Source: Papilionanthe hookeriana x Papilionanthe teres
Taxonomy: Eukaryota > Streptophyta > Magnoliopsida > Asparagales > Orchidaceae
Length of the DNA: 64,000 nt
Direction of reading: 5' to 3'
Assembly: GCA_022702705.1 (NCBI GenBank)
Contig: CM040433.1
Span: forward strand, 17,926,682-17,990,681
The notes under the pieces are model-generated. The model made no database searches. It was not told the DNA's origin and worked only from the letters and a program-made list of their open reading frames with translations. The position numbers and the translations under genes are program-made. Below, piece by piece: positions 58,031-64,000 of this stretch (position 1 is its first letter; each line of letters opens with the position of its first letter).

Positions 58031-59504
58031 TCACAGCTCATAAGGCCGGAGGTTCTCTAGCTCCGGGTCCGGTCTGGAAGTGGTAAGGTGCTTTCCGTCA
58101 TCCATCCTTCCGAAAGTAACCGAGATCCGCTTCATTGGTACTCCCGTATGCAATGTTTAGCGACATCCGCTCTGTTGCCCTTTAGTATCATGACGAAACC
58201 TACCGGTAATGGTATCTTCTGCGGCCCTCGGAACTCACACGGGCCTCGCTATCCGGAGGTCGAATCCGAACATGATATTACACTCGTTCGTAAAAGAAAC
58301 GTGCGAAAGGTCCGACAAAGTCGTGGTGATCTATGTGCGGGGGTATGCGATCACCCTTCTTGTAAATGTTAATGATGCAAGCTGTTGGGTATGCAATCGC
58401 GCGCGATACCCTCCACGTTATCATTCTCTTTACCATCCTTTTGATGACTAATGGCATTGGATCTACCTTGCCATGATGGAGTATCCCCGGTGGGTTTCCT
58501 TCCTGTCTTCTGCGAAGTTGTAGCAGCATCCACATTGTATTGTAATTCTTCCTTTCCCTGGCATCTACCTCCGGGGTCCGAGTAAGTGTTTTCTCTTAGG
58601 CGGCCTGCTCGACCCATTCTTTTCAAATCTCGGATGCAGTCCACGATTTGTTGTTGTTCGTATTTTGAGAACACGTCTGTATGTAGCTCGAGGCCTTCTA
58701 GTATATTGATCCTCCTGCCTCTGATTCTCTCGAAGTATTCAAAAGTTTGCTTCTCGACATTCTGCATTCTTTCTAGCTCGTATTCTAGAATAATCTGCAA
58801 ATGGCGAGGCCTGGTGACGTACTGTGGGATATATGGCTCAATCCCTTTGCGTTCTCCTGCATACCTCGGCTCCTCGGGGGTGGTCTCCGTCGGGACATCC
58901 TCCGGGGTTGCTTCTGCAACAAGGTCATGCATTACTGGTGGCTTTATCTGGTGGCGTGGTAGCCTTCCTTCTTCTGATCTTCTTGAGATGTCCCTAGTCT
59001 CTTTTGTTATCCTCGGAGCTGGCCTCCTTTCTTCAGGTTCCTGGCGAACCGGTATCCTTGAAGTATATGCACTGGTAGTAGCGACTGCCTCATCACGCTG
59101 GTCCGCTGCTAGTTTAGTTAACATCTTGCGGATACGTCGAATTTTATTTCTTCGCTGAGTTGCTGTGAGAGTAGCTCTTCGTACTTCCTGAATCTCTGTG
59201 GGCGCGGCGGCGACAAGCTCGCCCTCTGCCGTAGCGACTACGGACTTGATTCTCTTGTCCTCCTCGGCGTTTGTTTTCCTTTTCTTCTTCTTCGGGTTGG
59301 TGGCTTGGGCCACCCACTTTCATTACTATCCGATCGGGCGGTTCCTCTCGATCAACCGGGACCCGATCACCTTCCTCTTATTGCAGGCCGCTGCGGTGCG
59401 AAGTCCGAGTCGATCTCTATTATCGCTCCATCTTTCACCCTCTTTTCGTCGAGTGCAAGGCTTACGCCATTTCTAAAGTTCAGGACCAACCGCCCGTTCG
59501 ACAT
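58031..59504 (-). pseudogene. ALKBH9/10-like Fe(II)/2OG dioxygenase ORF captured in Tat element
   Basis: The ORF lies downstream of integrase on the same strand. ATG at 59504 (MSNGRLVLNF). An early frameshift follows, then a 314-codon frame (59313-58369) with NLS-like PKKKKRK, a basic disordered part (RRNKIRRIRKML), then INILEGLELHTDVFSKYEQQ and RLRENTYSDP. A second frame (58535-58278) gives GNPPGILHHGKVDPMP and INIYKKGDRIPPHIDHHDF. A third (to the TGA at 58031) gives SFTNECNIMFG and PMKRISVTF. These match, in order, plant ALKBH9/10 m6A RNA demethylases. The HxD iron ligands, a later AKHC histidine codon and the 2OG-binding Arg (KRIS) are visible but in different frames, so this copy is dead. 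No intron is seen within it. Confidence 0.85.
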
Positions 59505-59530
59505 TTCCCTGCGAAAAGACAAGGAAAAGG
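59505..59530 (-). promoter_or_regulatory. Candidate 3' splice site before the ALKBH-like ORF
   Basis: Minus strand CCTTTTCCTTGTCTTTTCGC, then AG|GGAAATG: a pyrimidine tract and CAG|G acceptor four bases before the first ATG of the ORF. It suggests expression from a spliced subgenomic mRNA. The donor would be upstream, perhaps beyond the window. Confidence 0.55.
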
Positions 59531-59878
59531 ATCAGGGGCTGTACTAAGAACAAGAACATTAAGAAAATGTTTATTGGAGACAAAGTTTTCTTTTTTTCTC
59601 TTCTTTTTTTTTTATTATTCCTTTTGTATATTTTTTTAAATTCAACAGGAATGAAGTGGGAAAAGATCGGGAAAAAGATTTTGATTTGGAAGAGAGAACA
59701 AGGAAAACTTTATTATCATGATTTTATTTATTTTAGCACATTTTTTATTATTTTTGGGTTCGGACCCAGTCATAAGTAATTACTTCACCCGTGCTTCTAG
59801 GGATGAAAAATCCATTCCTTCGAAACATCGAGTAGCGTAATACTTCTTCAAGTATCGTCCGTTGATCGGAAGCATATG
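59531..59878 (-). other. Spacer between integrase and extra ORF
   Basis: It contains a strong A-rich/T-rich tract (plus-strand T runs at 59588-59640) that would lie upstream of the splice site on the sense strand. No gene was seen. The integrase end is probably near 59790-59880. Confidence 0.5.
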
Positions 59879-60900
59879 TCATTCTCCTTGGCAATTCACT
59901 AGCTGGTAGGAGCCTCCTGAGTAGACTGCCTCAACCATAAACGGCCCTTCCCAAGTGGGTTCAAATTTTCCTCCTATCTTGCGGTGTGCAAGGATAGGTC
60001 TCTTGAGAACGAGAACTAAGTCACCAACTTTGAAGGTTCTTGGGCGGACCAGATCCGTCATGGGCTTGAACCATCCTAGCTTGGTATAGTTCTAAATTGC
60101 CGCTCGTGCCGTAAGTCTTTTCCCTTCCGAGCTTTCAAATTCCTCTAGTCGTAATTTGGCATTCTCTTCTGTCGTGATTTTGTTTGCAACTACAATTCGA
60201 GTGAAGGAAGTTGGACCTCTAAGGGTAACATCGCCTCGGACCCATACACCGAGCGTAAGGTGTAGCTTCGAGTAGGAGTTCGAAGGTTGTCCGGTAGGCC
60301 CATAAGGCTTCTAATAACTTCTCGTGCCAATTTCTCTTATTATCGTCCAAATTTTTCTTTAAAATTTGAACGAGAGTTTTATTAAAAGCCTCAGCCAGTC
60401 CGTTTGCTCTTGGGTAGTAAATTGTTGAATACCGCCGGTCGATTATGTGTCTCCCGACAAAATTGTTGATTTGCGTGCTTCGAATGCCGACCCATTATCC
60501 GAGATGATCCTGCGCGGCACTCCGAAACGGTAGACAACTTGGTTCTTGAAAACGCGTAGCACGTGGTGTGCTTTCACTTCTCCGAGTGGAGCCGCCTCTC
60601 GCCCACTGGAAAAGTAGTCTCGTAGCCGCAAGAATGAAGCGATGTCCTTTTGAAGATGGTGGTTCTATTGGACCCACTATATCCGTGCCCCAACATTCAA
60701 ATGGCCACGACGCAATTGTCGGATGTAGCACATTTGGAGGTTGGTGTAGAACCACTCCATGCACTTGGCATTGGTGACAGCTCTTGGGGATTTTCATGCA
60801 GTCGGTCATCATCGAGGGCCAGTAGTACCCTAGTCTTTTAATTTTCATTTTCATCTTCGGACCCGACTGGTGAGCGCCATAGAGTCCGAATGCACCTCTT
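59879..60900 (-). pseudogene. Tat integrase
   Basis: In sense order: a trace of the zinc finger (GAHQSGPKMK, KRLGYYWPSMMTDC and SCHQCQVHG in 60495-60870), the first catalytic Asp in FECWGTDIVGPI, the second in PRRIISDNGSAFE (60443-60631), and the Glu in AEAFNKTLVQILKKNL, with RNWHEKLLEALWAYRTT around 60300-60390. The last is the C-terminal GPF module, KFEPTWEGPFMVEAVYSGGS (59879-60061). Frameshifts separate the pieces. The order and motifs are those of Tat-lineage integrases. Confidence 0.85.
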
Positions 60901-61263
60901 TAACAATTTCACGGGCCTCGGACCCGCTTAGGCACCTTAGCCACATTTGATCGAAAGACCTTCGTATAACGTGTTATTTATTAATGCGTAGGACGAGTTC
61001 TTTTCTTGATCCGATGGGCTAACGACCTATCGTCCGGTAGTTTTCCCGTTTGCGGGTAGTCTATTAATGGCCGTCGCCAATCTTCTCGTGTTTACTCGTC
61101 ACCGTTGCAACCGATTCTTCTTCTTTTCGATTTGTGTATTGTGTCCGTGTCGAGCCGTGATAGGACCCGACGTCCGTGAACCGACACTTCCACCGATTCA
61201 TCTTGCAAGCGAGCAAATTCTTTTGCGAGGCGGGCTAACGCATCTCGCTAAAGCGTTTTCTTT
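60901..61263 (-). pseudogene. Decayed aRNase H end to integrase start
   Basis: 363 bp connecting the second RNase H with integrase. No long open frame. By position it should hold the last acidic residue of the aRNase H and the integrase N-terminus, but I could not read them with confidence. Confidence 0.5.
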
Positions 61264-62301
61264 TCAGGGAATTTTGTAGATCGTCACATTCGGAATCTGT
61301 TCCAACAACTGTATGGCATACTGGAAGTATTGCTCGAGTCTTGGCTTTAAAATTATGTACTGTTCGACAATCTGTTGAATGATTAACTGCGAATCCCCGT
61401 AGATGTTGATGTTTGTTATCCCCATTTGAATAGTTAATTCCAGTCCTGTTACGAGAGCTTCGTATTCTTCTTCGTTGTTTGTACACGGCTCTGTTAAGTG
61501 GTAGGAGTATCTTAACATCCCCCGCTCCGGTGTTATAAAGATTAGTCCGATTACTGCCTTACCGGGCACTATCACTTGCGATTCTTCGTCTTTGTGTGCT
61601 GAAGATGCTCCGTCGAAATATAATTCCCAACGTCGATCATCGTGGTCTTCTAAGTTCATTATTTTTTCATCTGGCAAGTCGTCATTGAGAGGAGATTCTG
61701 CCGGCAAAGGGTGTGCTGCGAGGAAGTCTGCTAGGACTTGTCCCTTTACGGCACGAAGAGGCACGAAAGTTATATCGAATTGCAATAATATCATTGACCA
61801 CCTGGCAAGTCTGCCAGAAAGCGTTGGACGGGTCATCAAGTATTGCAATGGATTAAATTTCGAGATCAGGTTAACCTTATGAGAAAGCATGTAGTGCCTG
61901 AGCTTTTGAGCGGCGAAGATCGTGGCCAAACGGTGCTTTTCAATTGTGGGATACTTTACTTCCGTTGGAAGTAAACGACGGCTTAGGTAGTAAAGAGCAT
62001 TTTCTTTACCCTCATCATTGACCTGGGCTGACAGGGCTCCGAGAGAGTCGTCTAAAGCCGCGGTATAAAGTATCAACGGTCTACCTGAGACTGGGGCTGC
62101 TAAGACAGGAGGTGTCATTAAATATTGTTTAATGTCCTCGAAGGCCCTCTGGCATTTCTCTTCCCAAATAAATTTGGCATCCTTTTTAACTAATGTCGAG
62201 AAAGGCTGACACCTACCTGACAAGTTCGAGATAAAGCGTCGAAGATATGTCAACTTCCCTTGAGAAGATCGTAGTTGTTTTAAGGTTCTGGGAGGTGGCA
62301 T
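61264..62301 (-). pseudogene. Tat RT thumb, RNase H and second (archaeal-type) RNase H
   Basis: 345 codons in one frame. Residues about 1-60 are the RT thumb (LTYLRRFISNLSGRCQPFS). About 70-185 are the ordinary RNase H, degenerate: LYTAALDDSLGALS lacks the usual first Asp context, and IEKHRLATIFAAQKLRHYM and KFNPLQYLM follow. About 220-345 are a second RNase H of archaeal type, with WELYFDGASS, NNEEEYEALVTGLELT and INIYGDSQLIIQQIV showing its D, E and D. A dual RNase H is diagnostic of the Tat lineage. The frame ends in TIYKIP and the last part of the domain is lost. Confidence 0.9.
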
Positions 62302-63427
62302 TTCTAAGATAGTTTTAATATTTTCCGGGTCGATTTCAATTCCACGATGTCAGACGACGATTCCTAATAATTTCCCGGAGGTGACGCCGAAGGCGCATTT
62401 TAAGGGATTCATCTTAAGGTTAAATTATCTTAATCGTTCGAAAACAATTTTCAAATCATACAGGTGGTTTTCCTTTACTTTGCTTTTGATGACCACATCA
62501 TCCACGTCGCATTCGACTTGATTGTGGATGAGATCATCAAAAAATTCTTGGCATCGCTCTCTGGTAGGTTGCTCCTACGTTCTTCAGTTCGAATGGCATC
62601 ACTGTGTAGCAATATACTCCGATCGGCGTTCTGAATGCTGTAAGTTTTTCATCTTCTGGAGCCATTTTTATCCGGTTGTATCCTAAAGATCCATCCATGA
62701 ATGAGAATATTTCATGTGTTGAAGCAATGTCGATCATTAATTCCGGGATCGGTAGAGGGAATTCATCTTTTGGACATGTCTTGTTTAAATCTCCGAAATC
62801 CACACAAATTCCGATATGACCATTCTTCTTCCCGATCGGTACCACATTGGCTAACCAAGTCGGGTATTGTTCTTCACGGACAAATTTAGCGTCTATTAGC
62901 TTTTTAACTTCAGCTATGACTTGTTGTTCGATTTCTAGACGCATTCTTCTGGAACCTTGTCTGACTGGAATAGAAGTAGGATCCACTCCTAGCTTATGGA
63001 CTGCGACCTCTAGAGCTAATCCTGGCATCTCATCGTAGCTCCAAGCAAAACAGTCTTTAAATTCCATTAATAACTTGATTATTTCTTCTGAGTCTTCTTT
63101 ATTGAGTAAGGAGCTAACAAAGGTAGGTCTAGGCTCTTCTCTAGTACCTAAGTTAACTTCTGTTAACTCATCTATTGTAGATTTAATCTCTTCTTCGAAC
63201 TCTGGTGGAGCGTTTCCAATTTGTAAATCTTCAAGTTCTTCTGTAGCTTCCATGCAGTTTTCATTAGACTCGCAAGTGACAACCAAGCAAAATTCAGTAT
63301 CGTCAACTGATCCTACTGTGCCGAATCCGAGACCATGCTTTGAATTGGGTGGACGACCGGAGTTATTCCATAATTTTTCAAAATATTGTGATTGACCTTT
63401 TTGTCCATTGTCGAGGTAAGAAACCAC
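62302..63427 (-). pseudogene. Tat reverse transcriptase
   Basis: The open frame 62537-63427 (296 codons) has the N-terminal linker (EEPRPTFVSSLLNKEDSEEI, then LMEFKDCFAWSYDEMPGL), then QYPTWLANVVPIGKKNGHI, CVDFGDLNKTCPKDEFPLP, SFMDGSLGYNRIKMAPEDEK and FRTPIGVYCYTVMPFELKN. After a frameshift the catalytic box is readable near 62490-62505 as CDVDDVVIKSK, so Y-x-DD is V-DD with both Asp kept. A stop also lies near 62350. Confidence 0.88.
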
Positions 63428-64000
63428 GCTGAATTAAATTTTGAACACAGGGAGAGTACCACTCAACAGGTAATTCCATTAATTCTGATGAAGTAGCATC
63501 TTCAAATTGTACATTATTTTCAGTTTTGGAGGAATGAGCACCACGGTAGAATTTGATGGGCTTTGCACCGCCGCTACGTACCTCTTTGACCACCATACCC
63601 TCGATCTTATTAGAATGGATCGGGGTCAGGGTCGTAGTATGTACATAGTGGTTAATCTTCTCGTACATCGATTTATATTCCTCGTTCTTTTCATCTTCGA
63701 GAGAGATCCTCGAATTGCGGCTTCTTTCGACTTATTGTCGCCGCTTCTTGCTTGATTTCTTTTCTTCTTCGAACTCGTCTTCCCAATCAACATTGATGGC
63801 TGGTTTCTTTTGTCCAACTGTCCTAACGTCTCTGCCACGACCTCGTCCCCGGCCTCGACCTCGGATGCGAGTTGTGGAGAAACCTTCACCATCTTGCCGT
63901 AAGGGAGCGGTGAGTGACTATTGGACTAGAACTTCAGTTTCTTTGTCGTCCCGAACTTCCTTTGCTTCATTCATTATGGTATCTCTGGAGAAGATTGTTT
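63378..64000 (-). pseudogene. Tat gag-pol linker with RG-rich stretch, protease not recognised
   Basis: Frames on the minus strand give an Arg/Gly run (IRGRGRGRGRGRDVR, about 63831-63875), an acidic-then-lysine stretch (DWEDEFEEEKKSSKKRR, about 63735-63790) and, in 63378-63668, ATSSELMELPVEWYSPCVQN. An RG-rich segment is typical of nucleic-acid binding parts of gag. No D-T/S-G protease site was found, so protease is degraded, deleted or beyond the edge. In-frame stops occur at about 63740 and 63918. Confidence 0.55.

Larger units (their letters stand above)
48305..64000 (-). mobile_element. Giant Tat-lineage Ty3/gypsy element with extra ALKBH-like ORF
   Basis: A minus-strand element cut by the right window edge. 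Right to left: RGRG linker, RT, RNase H, second archaeal-type RNase H, integrase, an extra ORF with an ALKBH9/10-like domain, 82-bp tandem repeats, PPT and a 7.28-kb 3' LTR. The dual RNase H, very long LTRs and tandem repeats between the last ORF and the 3' LTR are hallmarks of the Tat branch (Ogre/Retand type). More than 15.7 kb is visible without gag or the 5' LTR, so the full element is probably over 25 kb (inference). Confidence 0.88.

Noticed and set aside
58031..59504. An independent host ALKBH gene next to the element
   Set aside because: It is on the element strand between integrase and the 3' array/PPT/LTR, with no introns and no host flank. A processed-pseudogene insertion into the element remains possible and is stated as the alternative.
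59198..59639. Plus-strand frames of 80-122 codons opposite the ALKBH-like ORF
   Set aside because: They are shadows of the minus-strand ORF and the T-rich spacer. No domain.

Overview
The window is plant nuclear DNA from a large, repeat-rich genome. It is almost entirely nested retrotransposons, and I see no intact host gene. The plant assignment rests on Athila-lineage and Tat-lineage Ty3/gypsy polyproteins, a tRNA-Asp primer-binding site, plant-type LINEs with a DUF4283-like ORF1, and an ORF resembling plant ALKBH9/10 RNA demethylases. The species cannot be told from the sequence.

Layout. (1) 1-7828: minus-strand Athila-type element with its 5' LTR (6158-7828), PBS, decayed gag-pol and the start of an envelope-like ORF. 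(2) 7829-14319: plus-strand pieces of a diverged giant-LTR family, namely an LTR 3' end (7829-8507), a 97-bp spacer and a 5.7-kb LTR (8605-14319). (3) 14320-17160: minus-strand LINE remnant (ORF1 and endonuclease). (4) 17501-24982: a 7.48-kb solo LTR flanked by the 5-bp duplication ATAAT. (5) About 25400-44108: a plus-strand LINE split at 26991/40721 by an element with two LTRs in inverted orientation (26992-40720, target duplication GAGAT). One of these LTRs was itself split by a pol-less Athila derivative (29331-37819, target duplication GTACC). (6) 44109-48304: minus-strand Athila remnant (3' LTR, envelope-like ORF, broken LTR). (7) 48305-64000: minus-strand giant Tat-lineage element. Its 3' LTR is 7.28 kb, followed to the right by a PPT, an array of 82-bp tandem repeats, an extra ORF and then integrase, two RNase H domains and RT. 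It runs off the right edge.

The most unusual content is the extra ORF of the Tat element (58031-59504, minus). It carries a lysine-rich NLS-like start, a basic disordered N-terminus and a decayed but recognisable ALKBH9/10-like Fe(II)/2-oxoglutarate dioxygenase domain. A good 3' splice site lies just before its first ATG. This looks like capture of a host RNA-demethylase gene by a retrotransposon.

Second is the inverted-LTR element. Directly after one U5 end lies the complement of about 67 nt of tRNA-Asp, far beyond the usual 18-nt PBS. The structure appears to have integrated as a unit by two U3 ends, because the LINE reading frame rejoins across it once one GAGAT copy is removed.

Third, the giant LTRs share a short hairpin near their 3' ends whose stem shows compensatory changes between copies, and an 80-nt block identical in two copies.

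All coding regions carry stops or frameshifts, so nothing here appears able to move by itself.
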